From: CAZQHK01 sp964593455
GTDB lineage: Bacteria; Muiribacteriota; CAYSPT01
Assembly (NCBI GenBank): GCA_964593455.1
Contig: CAZQHK010000028.1
Coordinates: 1 to 64,000 of the forward strand
DNA: 64,000 nt
Direction: 5' to 3'
The notes beneath the pieces were generated by a model that ran no database searches, had not been told where the DNA came from, and saw only the letters and a list, made by a program, of their open reading frames with translations. Positions within the stretch are counted from its first letter, which is position 1. Each line of letters begins with the position of its first letter. Both the position numbers and the translations under genes were made by a program. Shown here in pieces: positions 14,807-24,060 of the stretch.

Positions 14807-15040
14807 GTGAGTGAATTAAAAGAAGTGAGCCGTATGGAAAAAGGTGTCGATGCCGAACTGGTTTTCAGTCTTACCAATTTTCGGGGCCGGCTGTATTTTG
14901 ATATCAGAGAGTTTGTCAAACGGGAAAACTACGAGGGATATACGAAAAAGGGAATCCGGCTGGATGTAGAGTTTTACGAGGATTTCAAAAAGATGATAGA
15001 GGCAGTTGGAAAGGCAATAGAGCAGGAACAGGAAGCTTGA
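14807..15040 (+). CDS. PC4/p15-like single-stranded nucleic acid-binding protein
   Basis: The 77-residue protein matches the bacterial form of the PC4 (transcriptional coactivator p15) domain. Beta strands FSLTNFRGRLYFDIREFV are followed by YTKKGIRLDVEFYEDF and a C-terminal helix. These proteins form dimers that bind single-stranded DNA or RNA non-specifically. It starts at GTG with GGAGGAG upstream. Its position between two genes for exported proteins is odd for a cytoplasmic factor, and the next gene overlaps by 4 bp. Confidence 0.8.
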   Translation: MSELKEVSRMEKGVDAELVFSLTNFRGRLYFDIREFVKRENYEGYTKKGIRLDVEFYEDFKKMIEAVGKAIEQEQEA

Positions 15041-16152
15041 AAGGTTTTTTTCGCCTTTCACTTCTCATTGCTTGTTTACTGGTTTTATTGCCGCCCGGTG
15101 GTATCAAGGTCCGGGGCCAAGTTTCAACAGGTGGTACCTCGATAGCCCCGGAGGTCCCTGATGCCGAAGTGCGCCCGGCCGGCACCTGGAACATCTACGA
15201 ACCGGAAAACTTGTTTCTGGAATTAACTCCATACTCCTGCGGATTATTTGTGTCGGTACCATCACCTCTGCTTTTTGCCGGTACGCCTATTACGGGAATC
15301 GTTTCCATAACCCCTGGTACGGGACAATTCAAATCCCTTGAACCTTCTTTCCCTGGAAAAATAAAAGGGATTCGCGGGCTCTATAACCAGGGTGATACTG
15401 TTGCCGTTCTGTTTTCCGAGAGAACATTTATGGGGTTGTTTGATCCGTCTACTAAATCATGGTTGCCGCGGTCCAATTGGCTCCAAACCGGTACCCAGGT
15501 CAAGGCCGCCGGTGAAGAGCAAGGCAATCTATGGGTGGCTCTCGAGGGGCGGATCGCGCTCTACCATGCCGGAAAACTGGTGAAACAATGGCCATATCCC
15601 CAGGGCCTCCCTCCTTTGAAGCTGCAGGCTCTTGTTTCAGCCGAATCATCGGCCTGGCTGGTGCTTGAATCGTTGCGGGAGCAGGCGGTTCGCTGGCTGG
15701 CCAAAGTTACACCGGAAGGATTTGAAACACTATATTCGCTGGAGGCTGCGGGCTCTGCCGCCTCCCTGATGGTGGCCGCGCTTTCGCCGCGTTACGTGTG
15801 GCTGGCCTTCGGCACGGCCGCAGGCGGTGCAAGCAGATTGTTCGCCTGGGAAATTCTGACATCGAGTCTTTCGGAAGTAGTGCTTCCGGACACGCCGGGT
15901 GATGGCTCAAGAGGGGATATCCTGATAACCGCCCTGGAGACAGCCGGTGATGAATTATGGATCGGTACCGCCGGTGCGGGCGTGATCCGGTGCTCTATGG
16001 CATCTTCTACCGATACCCCTGGCGACCTGGTTCTGGAGGTTCTTGAGACTTCACCGGAGAAGCTGAACAGGAAAACCGTGTATGATTTTGTGCCGGCTCC
16101 CGGGGCTATGTGGGTATTATCCACCGGATTAGTGGTCGAATACAAGAAATGA
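15037..16152 (+). CDS. Exported beta-propeller-like protein of unknown function
   Basis: The 371-residue protein has a signal peptide (about residues 1-27). The rest is made of repeated strand-rich units with phrases such as LWVALEGRIALYHAGKL, VWLAFGTAAGG and LWIGTAGAGVIRCS, like the blades of two-component-type or Kelch/WD-like propellers. The start is TTG within TTGA, overlapping the PC4-like stop, so the genes are translationally coupled. The protein ends 28 bp from the convergent clpC. No catalytic motif is seen. A periplasmic ligand-binding or sensory role is possible. Confidence 0.6.
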   Translation: MKGFFRLSLLIACLLVLLPPGGIKVRGQVSTGGTSIAPEVPDAEVRPAGTWNIYEPENLFLELTPYSCGLFVSVPSPLLFAGTPITGIVSITPGTGQFKSLEPSFPGKIKGIRGLYNQGDTVAVLFSERTFMGLFDPSTKSWLPRSNWLQTGTQVKAAGEEQGNLWVALEGRIALYHAGKLVKQWPYPQGLPPLKLQALVSAESSAWLVLESLREQAVRWLAKVTPEGFETLYSLEAAGSAASLMVAALSPRYVWLAFGTAAGGASRLFAWEILTSSLSEVVLPDTPGDGSRGDILITALETAGDELWIGTAGAGVIRCSMASSTDTPGDLVLEVLETSPEKLNRKTVYDFVPAPGAMWVLSTGLVVEYKK

Positions 16153-16180
16153 AAAATTTCCCGGTTTTAAACTGTCTCTG

Positions 16181-18562
16181 TTATTCTTTGTTGAAGACCA
16201 GCGCGGCGTTTTGCTCCATTATAGAGATCACATCGCCATCACTTAAGCTGCCTTCCAGCAGTTCGTTGGCTAACTCGTTTTCAACCAGGCGTTGAATGGT
16301 TCGTCTGAGGGGGCGGGCTCCCAATGACCGGTCATACCCTTTTTTAATTAGAATAGTTATGGCTTCTCTGGAAATCTTGAGACTGATATTCCGTTCCATG
16401 AGCCGGGTCTCGACCTGTTGGATCATGAGATTGGCAATCTCTCGAAGTTCTTCCATATTCAGCTGCTGGAATACCACGATCTCATCAACGCGGTTGAGAA
16501 ACTCTGGTTTGACGGTATGTTTCAGCTCTTCCAGAAGGGTCTCTTTCATCCGTTCGTACGCTTCGTTGGGTTTGTCCTGGAAATAGCCTATTTTCTGGTT
16601 CCGTTGGATTTTGTAGGTGCCGATATTCGAGGTCATGATGACCAGGGCGTGGCGGAAACTGACGGTTCGCCCGTGGCTGTCGGTCAGTATCCCGTCCTCG
16701 ATCACCTGCAACAGGGCATTGAACACGTCCGGATGTGCTTTCTCTATTTCATCGAAGAGCACCACCGAGTATGGCCGCCGCCGGATTTTTTCAGTCAACT
16801 GTCCGGCACTGTCAAACCCGATATAGCCGGGCGGCGCACCGATGAACCTGGATACCGTGTGACGTTCCATGTATTCAGACATGTCGATACGGATCAGTGC
16901 CTCTTCATTGCCGTACAGGTATTCCGCCAGCGCCCTGGCCAATTCGGTTTTGCCAACTCCGGTGGGACCAAGAAAAATGAATGAACCCGATGGTCTTTTA
17001 GGGTCTTTCAAACCCGCTCTTGCTCGGCGGATGGCCTGGGCCACCGCTTGAATTGCTTCGTCCTGCCCGATGACCCGGCAGTGAAGATCTTTTTCCAGGT
17101 TGAGCAGGCGGTCCGATTCAGCACGTGTAAGTCTGTTGACGGGGATTTTAGTCCATCTCGAGACCACTCTGGCTATATCGTGTTTGGTCACGTCGGGACG
17201 GAGTTGGGTAGATTGTTGGTGCTCTTCCCACAGCAGGCCAGACAGTTCGAGCTGGGCCCGGAGTGAGAGGTGGAGTGAGTCGAACTTGGTGCTGAATGAA
17301 TCACCGAGGAAATCTCTGGGTATAGTATCAGGCTGCGAATCCTTGAGTTCACGGAGTCGGACCGAGGCAGCGGCTTCATCCATTAAATCGATGGCTTTGT
17401 CTGGAAGAAAGCGATCGGGAATGTATCGTTCGGAGAGTTTACAAGCGGCGGTGATAGCTTCCGGCAATATACTAACAGAATGAAAGTCCTCGTACCGTTC
17501 CTTGATCCCATGCAATATCTCTTTGGTTTCCAGGAGCGACGGTTCCTGGACGGTTATGGGTTGGAAACGGCGTTCAAGTGATGAATCTCCTTCGATGTGT
17601 TTCCGATATTCGGACTGAGTACAGGCGCCAATTACCTGCACTTCGCCGCGTGCCAGCACGGGTTTGAGAATATTGGCGGCGTCCATGGTTCCGGCCATCG
17701 CTCCCGTACCCACCAGCGTGTGTAATTCATCGACGAATAAAATAACGGAACCGCTTTTCTTGACTTCGTCGATAGCGTTTTTCATCCGCTCTTCGAATTC
17801 GCCGCGGAACTTGGCGCCGGCCAGCATGGATCCCATGTTGAGCATCAGAATCCGCCTGTTCCTGATTGGAGCAGGTATCCGGTTTTCGGATATCCTGATG
17901 GCCAGACCTTCCACGATGGCCGTTTTCCCAATACCGGGTTCGCCTACCAGACAGGGATTGTTTTTGATCCTCCGGCATAGAATATGGATCAAACGGTCTG
18001 TCTCTTCATCCCGGCCGATGACCGGATCGAGTTTGTTCTCGGAGGCCTGTGAAGTAAGATCAATGGAATAAAGATCCAGCGTCGGTGTTTCCGACTGGTC
18101 GTCTTGATTCGGTGTGCGAATGGTGGCCCGGTACCGCACCGTCTCCATTATTTTGCGCCGGAGCATCTCCACATCGATACCGAGGTTACTCAAAACCCGT
18201 CGGGCTATACCCTCTTCGGCTTTAATCAATCCCAGCAAAAGATGCTCGTCGTTGACTGTTTTTTCCTTAATCTTTTGGGCTTCCTCCACGGCCAGTCTCA
18301 GCACCAGCTTGGCCATGTGGGTAAGATCCATCTGTCCGGCCGGGCGCGTGTGGTCACTGCCGGTGAGCTTTTCCACTTCTGATTTAATCATTTCATAACT
18401 GATGTGGAAAGTGGAGAATACTTTGAGGATGATGGGAGCCGGATCGCGGGCGATGGCCAGCAGTATGTGTTCGGTCCCGATATAATTCTTGTTGAGCAGC
18501 GAGGCTTCATTGTGGGAAAGGTGAAGCAGCCGGTGTGCACGTTTTGAGAAAAGATCGTACAT
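16181..18562 (-). CDS. clpC: ClpC-type AAA+ unfoldase
   Basis: This 793-residue Hsp100 protein has a double Clp-N domain (residues about 1-145), a first AAA ring with Walker A GEPGIGKT and Walker B LFVDELHT, a short middle region, and a second AAA ring with GPTGVGKT, VVLFDEIEKAH and the PGYIGF pore-loop region. The KIGYF tripeptide region in the second ring lies where ClpA and ClpC carry the ClpP-binding loop, so it probably feeds a ClpP-like protease. The short middle domain points to ClpC/ClpA rather than ClpB. No clpP or mcsA/B genes are nearby. A near-consensus promoter lies at 18636-18664, with no CIRCE element visible. It is related to the shorter protein at 59291. Confidence 0.92.
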   Translation of the reverse strand: MYDLFSKRAHRLLHLSHNEASLLNKNYIGTEHILLAIARDPAPIILKVFSTFHISYEMIKSEVEKLTGSDHTRPAGQMDLTHMAKLVLRLAVEEAQKIKEKTVNDEHLLLGLIKAEEGIARRVLSNLGIDVEMLRRKIMETVRYRATIRTPNQDDQSETPTLDLYSIDLTSQASENKLDPVIGRDEETDRLIHILCRRIKNNPCLVGEPGIGKTAIVEGLAIRISENRIPAPIRNRRILMLNMGSMLAGAKFRGEFEERMKNAIDEVKKSGSVILFVDELHTLVGTGAMAGTMDAANILKPVLARGEVQVIGACTQSEYRKHIEGDSSLERRFQPITVQEPSLLETKEILHGIKERYEDFHSVSILPEAITAACKLSERYIPDRFLPDKAIDLMDEAAASVRLRELKDSQPDTIPRDFLGDSFSTKFDSLHLSLRAQLELSGLLWEEHQQSTQLRPDVTKHDIARVVSRWTKIPVNRLTRAESDRLLNLEKDLHCRVIGQDEAIQAVAQAIRRARAGLKDPKRPSGSFIFLGPTGVGKTELARALAEYLYGNEEALIRIDMSEYMERHTVSRFIGAPPGYIGFDSAGQLTEKIRRRPYSVVLFDEIEKAHPDVFNALLQVIEDGILTDSHGRTVSFRHALVIMTSNIGTYKIQRNQKIGYFQDKPNEAYERMKETLLEELKHTVKPEFLNRVDEIVVFQQLNMEELREIANLMIQQVETRLMERNISLKISREAITILIKKGYDRSLGARPLRRTIQRLVENELANELLEGSLSDGDVISIMEQNAALVFNKE

Positions 18563-18635
18563 TACTGCCGAGTCATCCTTTGCGTCGTGAAACCGAGATT
18601 TTTAGGACAATAACGTGTTGAAATGACACTATCAT

Positions 18636-18664
18636 AGTATATCATTCAGGCAATATGTTGTCAA
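18636..18664 (-). promoter_or_regulatory. Promoter of clpC
   Basis: On the minus strand a perfect TTGACA (complement of 18659-18664), 17 bp and TATACT (complement of 18636-18641). The predicted start near 18629 gives a leader of about 66 nt. Confidence 0.8.
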
Positions 18665-18748
18665 TTTCCTCCGCCTAAGCCGGTCAAAGCCGGCCGTGAG
18701 CAGAGACGTGCACCGGGAAGGCGAATGAAAATTATCCGAGAATCTTTT

Positions 18749-18784
18749 GGTACCTGTGCATCGTTTGGTACCTGTGTATCGTTT
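18749..18784. repeat. Two tandem copies of an 18-bp repeat
   Basis: GGTACCTGTGCATCGTTT (18749-18766) is followed at once by GGTACCTGTGTATCGTTT (18767-18784), one mismatch. They lie between the divergent promoters and may be binding sites for a regulator. Confidence 0.8.
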
Positions 18785-18899
18785 TGAAATGTATAGTGCT
18801 ATTGCGCGCGGCATGCGAATAATGGTACATTCATGTATATATTGGAAACTCGATAACTCGATATACGGAGTTCTATCAATATGAGGAGGTGCTTCCTTT

Positions 18900-21023
18900 T
18901 TGAAGTTTAAAAACATCGTAATTTACATTGCTATTGCTCTGGCCGGCATGTGCCTCGGCATTGTCGTGGCGCATATGGGAAGCCGTGAGCAGGCGGACTT
19001 TCCCGGTTCCAACCTACAAATCGACCAGATGCAGAAGACTGAAAAAGACCCTGGCAGGTCGGAAAATTTCGTTTCTCCGGCCGGTTCTGATACCAGAACA
19101 GGGAGCCCGGGACAGCCTGGAACCGGCAACTATCCGTCTAACATGAATCCGGAGGGTGGAGATGGAACCGGGACTGAAAAAGTTTCGGACCAGCCTACAG
19201 TTAATTCCGATTCTGTTCAGGACGCCGTTATTTCTCAACCCGATTTTACGTTCGGAAAGATAAAACCTGAAGTATCCGAGGATTTGAGCCAGGATCAGGC
19301 GTTTTTCCTTAACCAGATGTTGACCCTTCAGTCATTTATGTGGGAAGGCGGGAAGATCTACAACTTCGAGCAAATAGTTGGTAGAAAATGGACCGGAACC
19401 GCCATGTTTTCTCCCCCCAGCCTGTCCGTCGTCACTCCCGGGGTTTTCGATTATATCCGGGAGGCGATAGAGGAAGGGATTCCCGAGAGCAAGTTCGGCC
19501 GGTTAAAAGAGCTGTACGAGGGCGCCCTGGATTATATTAGGAAGATGCAGAGCGGGCTCTCATTTCATGCCCGGCTTACGGGAAATATCTCGGTCACCGA
19601 CGAAGAAATAGAAACCGTTTACAACGAATACAAAGAGAATCTATTGCGTATCGACTATATCTTTGACCCCATGCCGCCCAGTCTCAAGGATCCTATCCGG
19701 TTACTGCTCATTCGTGAAAAAGCTATCCGCTATTATCTAACTGTGTTTAACCGTCTTTACGAAACCGGAGACGTAGAATTGCATCCTTTTCCCGCGGAAT
19801 GGGATGAGGAAGTTTTTTTTGACGCCAGGGAATCTCCCAAACCTGCTTCTCCGCTTGTTTTTGCCATCAAAGAATGGGAGTATCTGGCCAGTGATCTGTC
19901 CGGCAATCCTCCTCCAATACTGTCGATTATCAGTTCCGTCCCGGTTCTTAGCAAAGCCATCCGGCGGATCGGCAAACAGATGAAACTCGGTTCTGTTCAA
20001 ACACTGATTACCTTTATGGAACAGTTCAAGAAACCCGATCATCTGGAAGCTGCCATGAAAGCATTGTTTTTCGGTTTGGCGGTAGTCGAAGGTACCGGAG
20101 AAACCGGGGATATTGTTTTCTCCAAATCCTATAAATTGGATATCCTGCTTCGGTTGTTCAAGCGGTTTTCTGATCAGACCGTTACTCCTGTCAACGAGTA
20201 TCTGGTCAAGTTTCCCGTAGTTTCCTGGATCCCCTTTGACGAGATCATGGGATTCAGCTTTTTTGAACATGACGGAATCTACCCCATGACGCAAAGCCCG
20301 AAGGTGATTTTAACCCAAGATGTGCGGCTCAGGTTCCTTGCCGATAGCCTGTCTCAAGCCGATCTTGGTTTCAACCGCCTGTCCCGTGGTTTTTTCAGTC
20401 AGATAACGTATCCCGGTGAAAACGGTATGCCGTTGCCCAGTTTGGATCGAGACCCCATTGCCAGCGTTATCGACAGTAGTTTTGAAAGACTTTCTCTTCC
20501 CTCCCTGGAAATTGCTCCGCCAATATCGTTCGACTACCTGTCGTATACCAGGAAGTTTTACAAACAACACACGGATTTTTTCAATACCGGGAAAATGGTA
20601 AAAGTCAGGATTATTTTCTCGCGCGACAAGACCGCCATCGAGGCTGCCCGGAACGCGCTGCTGGGGGGCGAGTACTTCGAAGTAGTGGCGGCCCGTTACT
20701 CTGATATCTGGCAACCGCGGCAAACAATCCGGTACTACCCAATGGAGTATTTCGATGAAATCATCACCAAGGAGCTTAAAAATATGAACGCTCTGGAAAC
20801 CAGCGAAATAGTACCGCTCGCTATCCCCAAAGGGTATGTGATCATAAAGCTTCTGGAGACGATACCCCAAAAGGCAATTGATGAAAAAAGCGTTTATGTC
20901 CAGGGCATTCCCATGGGATACCTGTTGAAAATGTGGGCAGATGAGTTTCCTGAAGTGAAACTCCTCTATGATGGTGTTAAAGAACATGCCGATCTATTGG
21001 AAAAACTTTCCCAAAAGCTGTAA
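18900..21023 (+). CDS. Membrane-anchored PpiC/SurA-like periplasmic protein (copy 1)
   Basis: A single N-terminal membrane segment (residues 4-25) is followed by a disordered Gly/Pro/Thr-rich linker (about 35-110) and a large, mostly helical domain. Around residues 560-650 a parvulin-like stretch is seen (VRIIFSRDKTAIEAARNALL, EYFEVVAARYS, SEIVPLAIPKGYVIIKLLE). The layout is like SurA/PpiD-type foldases, with a chaperone domain and an inserted or C-terminal parvulin, but the parvulin part is divergent and catalysis is uncertain. The start is TTG with AGGAGG upstream. It overlaps the next gene. It shares its architecture with the proteins at 21691 and 24061, which suggests local duplication. 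Confidence 0.65.
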   Translation: MKFKNIVIYIAIALAGMCLGIVVAHMGSREQADFPGSNLQIDQMQKTEKDPGRSENFVSPAGSDTRTGSPGQPGTGNYPSNMNPEGGDGTGTEKVSDQPTVNSDSVQDAVISQPDFTFGKIKPEVSEDLSQDQAFFLNQMLTLQSFMWEGGKIYNFEQIVGRKWTGTAMFSPPSLSVVTPGVFDYIREAIEEGIPESKFGRLKELYEGALDYIRKMQSGLSFHARLTGNISVTDEEIETVYNEYKENLLRIDYIFDPMPPSLKDPIRLLLIREKAIRYYLTVFNRLYETGDVELHPFPAEWDEEVFFDARESPKPASPLVFAIKEWEYLASDLSGNPPPILSIISSVPVLSKAIRRIGKQMKLGSVQTLITFMEQFKKPDHLEAAMKALFFGLAVVEGTGETGDIVFSKSYKLDILLRLFKRFSDQTVTPVNEYLVKFPVVSWIPFDEIMGFSFFEHDGIYPMTQSPKVILTQDVRLRFLADSLSQADLGFNRLSRGFFSQITYPGENGMPLPSLDRDPIASVIDSSFERLSLPSLEIAPPISFDYLSYTRKFYKQHTDFFNTGKMVKVRIIFSRDKTAIEAARNALLGGEYFEVVAARYSDIWQPRQTIRYYPMEYFDEIITKELKNMNALETSEIVPLAIPKGYVIIKLLETIPQKAIDEKSVYVQGIPMGYLLKMWADEFPEVKLLYDGVKEHADLLEKLSQKL

Positions 21024-21567
21024 GCCGATCTGCTGTCTTATCCTGGTGTGGAGCGTCTTGGCGCTTTGCCTGCCGAGTGATGTTGGCGGGCAGTCGGCGC
21101 AGCTGAAGGAAGACACAAATAGGCAGTCGTTGCCGGATGTAATGGAACTCAATCCAAAAACATCCGCGCTTTTCGATCTCATTCAGGTCTATACGCCCTT
21201 GATTGGGGGGACTGTCAAAAAGGGAGCTTTTTTCAAGGCCATCGTTCTCTATCGAGAGCTACGCTCCAAGGTGATATCCACCGGATCTCCCCTGGCCCGG
21301 GAAGCAGTGGAATGGATTGATCAGGCAATCCCGGAAACCCTGTTTCTGGCAGGAGACACCGAACGGGCCCGGGAGAAAGCGGAATCCCTGGTTGAGCGGG
21401 AAAATTTGCTGCCGGTAACCAGGGCCAACATTCATAATCTTTTGGGGAGAATTTATTATACTCTAGAAAACATGGGCAAATCTGAAGAGCATCACCGCCG
21501 GGCTATCAAACTCTACACCCGGCTTTTCATGGAGGCCAACGCTTCGGGGTATTCTGAAGACAAGTGA
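20986..21567 (+). CDS. Exported TPR-like protein
   Basis: The 193-residue protein has a signal peptide (about residues 1-37, with CCLILVWSVLALCL as its core). A helical domain with at least two TPR-like pairs follows (LFLAGDTERAREKAESLV, NLLGRIYYTLENMGKSEEHH). The start at 20986 lies inside the 3' end of the PpiC-like gene in another frame, so the two are coupled. Starts at 20968 or 20971 are also possible, and none has a strong ribosome site. A role as partner of the neighbouring foldase-like proteins is inferred only from position. Confidence 0.6.
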   Translation: MPIYWKNFPKSCKPICCLILVWSVLALCLPSDVGGQSAQLKEDTNRQSLPDVMELNPKTSALFDLIQVYTPLIGGTVKKGAFFKAIVLYRELRSKVISTGSPLAREAVEWIDQAIPETLFLAGDTERAREKAESLVERENLLPVTRANIHNLLGRIYYTLENMGKSEEHHRRAIKLYTRLFMEANASGYSEDK

Positions 21568-21621
21568 CAGCCCGGTTCTGAAAACACTCCTGCAGGGTGA
21601 TTCAGGCTTTTCGAAATTACG

Positions 21622-21650
21622 TTGTTCTTGAGCGGTTTCTTTGCTACAAT
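21622..21650 (+). promoter_or_regulatory. Promoter of the second PpiC-like gene
   Basis: TTGTTC (21622-21627), 17 bp and TACAAT (21645-21650). The predicted start near 21657 gives a 34-nt leader. Confidence 0.65.
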
Positions 21651-21690
21651 ACAATCTGATGATCTACCTGGAATGAGGTGCAAAACACGC

Positions 21691-23822
21691 ATGGCAATAG
21701 AATTGGTTGGCAGAAAGGTTTGGTTGCTTACGTTGTTGTTGGTTGGAACAGTGATAGTGATATTTTTCGGCGGTGGTGCGACCCAGGCTGTCCTTAATCC
21801 CGGGCTGGTTCCGGGATTTGAAGCAGGCTCTACGGATGATCCCATCATCGCCCGGTCCTCCGGAAACGAGGTTGTAGTCAGGATCAGTGATTTGCGAGAA
21901 CTCTATAACTCGTTTGGCTATGAGGAGCGGGAGCAGGTCAGGTTTCATCTAATGCGAAAACTCAGGCTTGCTGAGATGTTGGTGGATAGTAAGGTGACCG
22001 AATACCTGAGCCAGCGAGAGATCGAGCTTTCAGAAGAGAATACGAATGATATCCGTATCATGGCCAAGATTCAGGAATTGGTTGAACGGGAACTGACTGC
22101 CCGGAAACGAAGGATAACTTCCCGGGAAGTTCGAGAATACTACGAGCAAAATAAACAATATTTCGGAGTGACCAAGTACATCGTTACCACCGTTGAATTC
22201 GATACTGAAGAACAAGCTGATTATTTCCACAGCACGGTTGGAGCCGGTTTTAAATTTGATAAAGCGCTCAATGAAACACGAAAAAAGTTTGCATCGTCCG
22301 GTCTGGGTGACGCNNNNNNNNNNNNNNNNNNNNNNNNNNNNNNNNNNNNNNNNNNNNNNNNNNNNNNNNNNNNNNNNNNNNNNNNNNNNNNNNNNNNNNN
22401 NNNNNNNNNNNNNATAAAGCGCTCAATGAAACACGAAAAAAGTTTGCATCGTCCGGTCTGGGTGACGCCGGTGGGGAAGGCGTTGAGGGTGGCGAAGGCG
22501 AACCACCTACTGAGGGCGGCGAAGGCGAACCACCTACTGAGGGCGGGGAAGGCGAACCACCTACTGAGGGCGGGCAAGGCGGTGAGCCTCCTCCGGAGGG
22601 GCAGCCTGCCGGTGGTGAGGGCCAAGCGCCGCAGGGCGAAGAAGGCAATGTACCGGTAGAGGGTGAGGCTATCGGAAGCGGGCCGGGAGAACAGGAGGAA
22701 GACGACACAGAAGATATCGGAAAGATCGTGCTGAAAAAGGTCACTTTGGAGCTCTGGAAACTTCACCCCTTGTTCGCCAATGCCATGGTGGATTTAGAGA
22801 TCGGGCGTTGTACCAAGGTGGTGAACATTCCGAACTCCAAACCGGCGATTCTTTTTTTCCATGACAAGTATCGTGAAATCCGACCGCTGGTTGAGGTAGA
22901 GAAGGATACCTTGAAGAGTATAGAAAATAACCAGTACCGGCGGATTCGCCAGGAGTTGCTGAAAAACCTCTCCACCAGGCATTCCGTTGAAATAGACCGG
23001 GAACTACTGGCGAAACTGACGTTTTCCGATCAGGTTCCGGGTGATATTTCACTGGGCCAAAACCTGGTAAAAATTAAAGGAAGCGATATCACCGTCAACG
23101 ACTGGTATCAGGAGATTAAAAAATACTTCAAATTCGAGAAACCTACCACCAGTGACATGGCGCTTCAGAAGGTTTTTTTCCTGGATGAAATTATTTCTTC
23201 AAGACTACTCCTGATTGAAGCCGAAAAACGGGGCTGTACCGGCACCGCGCACAGAGCCAATTTCACCTTCGCTGCCAAGCTCGAAATATTTCTCAATAAT
23301 CACGAGGAATCCAATCCGGATATTTACAGCCAGTATATCGTTCCGGATGTTGAGATCGAACAATATTATGAAGCAAATAAGGACCAGTTGTATTTGGACA
23401 AGGTCAATCTCCAGGTGTTGCTGTACGCCGATCGGGAGGTGGCCGAACGGGTATGGGAAAAAACGGCCAGCACGCATGTTTTCTCGGAATCAGCCAAGAA
23501 AATGTCCATGGATAAGACCAAAGGAAAACCTTTTGAGATCGAACTGATCAGTCTGGATCCCATGGTGTCCCAGATCATAAAGGGAATGGAGCCGGGAGAA
23601 ATAAGTACAATCGTTACCACACCGGCCGGGTATTTCATCATCAAATACAACGGGATCAAAAGGTATCAATACAACAGTATAGACGGGTATCTGGAACAGA
23701 TTATCAGGAGGCTCGAGGAGAACAAGAAGAAGGCGTTCAGAAGGCAGTGGCTAGATAGCTTGCGGGAAAAACTCAATGTGGAAATGGATGTTGAAAAGGT
23801 ACTGGCTACCGACATGGAATAA
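21691..23822 (+). CDS. Membrane-anchored PpiC/SurA-like protein (copy 2), interrupted by an assembly artefact
   Basis: The protein has a membrane segment (about residues 8-27) and a SurA/PpiD-like helical region. A parvulin-like half domain (YIVTTVEFDTEEQADYFHST) runs into a Gly/Glu/Pro-rich insert of 9-residue repeats. A second helical part and a C-terminal parvulin-like stretch follow (LQVLLYADREVAERVW, IKGMEPGEISTIVTTPAGYF). As written, the frame is broken at the N run at 22314-22413. The 55 bases before and after the Ns are identical. Joining 22313 directly to 22469 gives an open frame of 658 residues, so the gene is probably intact. GAGGTG lies about 10 bases before the ATG. A short stem with a T run follows the gene. 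Confidence 0.75.
22314..22413. other. Assembly gap of 100 N with duplicated 55-base flanks
   Basis: The 55 bases at 22259-22313 recur exactly at 22414-22468, on both sides of 100 N. This is what is expected when two contig ends share one assembly k-mer and were scaffolded instead of merged. Confidence 0.9.
22485..22592 (+). repeat. 27-bp coding tandem repeat (EGGEGEPPT units)
   Basis: Three nearly identical 27-bp units (22485-22511, 22512-22538, 22539-22565) and a fourth degenerate one encode EGGEGEPPT. They form a flexible acidic linker inside the PpiC-like protein and probably caused the nearby assembly break. Confidence 0.9.
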
Positions 23823-23889
23823 CTGGAGTAAACCGGCATATAATTGTTAAATATTTGACAGTCAGTGCAGGATTTCATGCAGAATAATG

Positions 23890-23910
23890 AGAGGTATGCC
23901 CCTCTTTTTT
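23890..23910 (+). terminator. Weak intrinsic terminator after the second PpiC-like gene
   Basis: AGAGG and CCTCT form a 5-bp stem around TATGCC, followed by six T residues. The stem is short, so efficiency is uncertain. Confidence 0.4.
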
Positions 23911-23975
23911 GAAGGATAACAGGCTTTCAGCTTGGCTTTAAGCTGTATTTGGTAATTCAGGAATAGAATTTGCAT

Positions 23976-24024
23976 GGTATATTTAGGATTATGCCTATAC
24001 GGGCGTAGCATCCCTAAATATACC
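23976..24024 (+). promoter_or_regulatory. Long 5'-leader hairpin before the third PpiC-like gene
   Basis: A perfect 12-bp inverted repeat, GGTATATTTAGG (23976-23987) and CCTAAATATACC (24013-24024), encloses an inner 6-bp stem TATGCC/GGCGTA. No T tract follows. The structure ends 36 nt before the GTG at 24061 and could control that gene at RNA level or be a dyad operator. Confidence 0.55.
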
Positions 24025-24060
24025 CACAGGGCAAATAGCATGGCAGAAAAGGAGCTTACG

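Larger units (their letters stand above)
18563..18899. other. Divergent intergenic region between clpC and the first PpiC-like gene
   Basis: The 337-bp region holds the clpC promoter (18636-18664), an 18-bp tandem repeat (18749-18784), a weak TTGCGC-N18-TACATT pair at 18802-18831 for the rightward gene and the AGGAGG of that gene near 18883. A search for further genes, hairpins with T tracts or tRNA-like structures found none. Confidence 0.7.

Noticed and set aside
16418..18398. Several plus-strand frames opposite clpC
   Set aside because: clpC has complete Clp-N and two AAA modules with all motifs; the reverse frames are shadows.
18749..18784. CRISPR-like or integron-like repeat
   Set aside because: Only two adjacent 18-bp copies without spacer or associated genes.
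22485..22592. CRISPR-like array
   Set aside because: Units are directly adjacent with no spacers and are in frame with a protein-coding gene. No cas genes are present.
22414..22659. Open frame with repeated KANHLLRA units after the N run
   Set aside because: It is the alternative-frame reading of the 27-bp repeat. The frame that continues the PpiC-like protein is EGGEGEPPT, which is restored when the duplicated 55-mer and Ns are removed.
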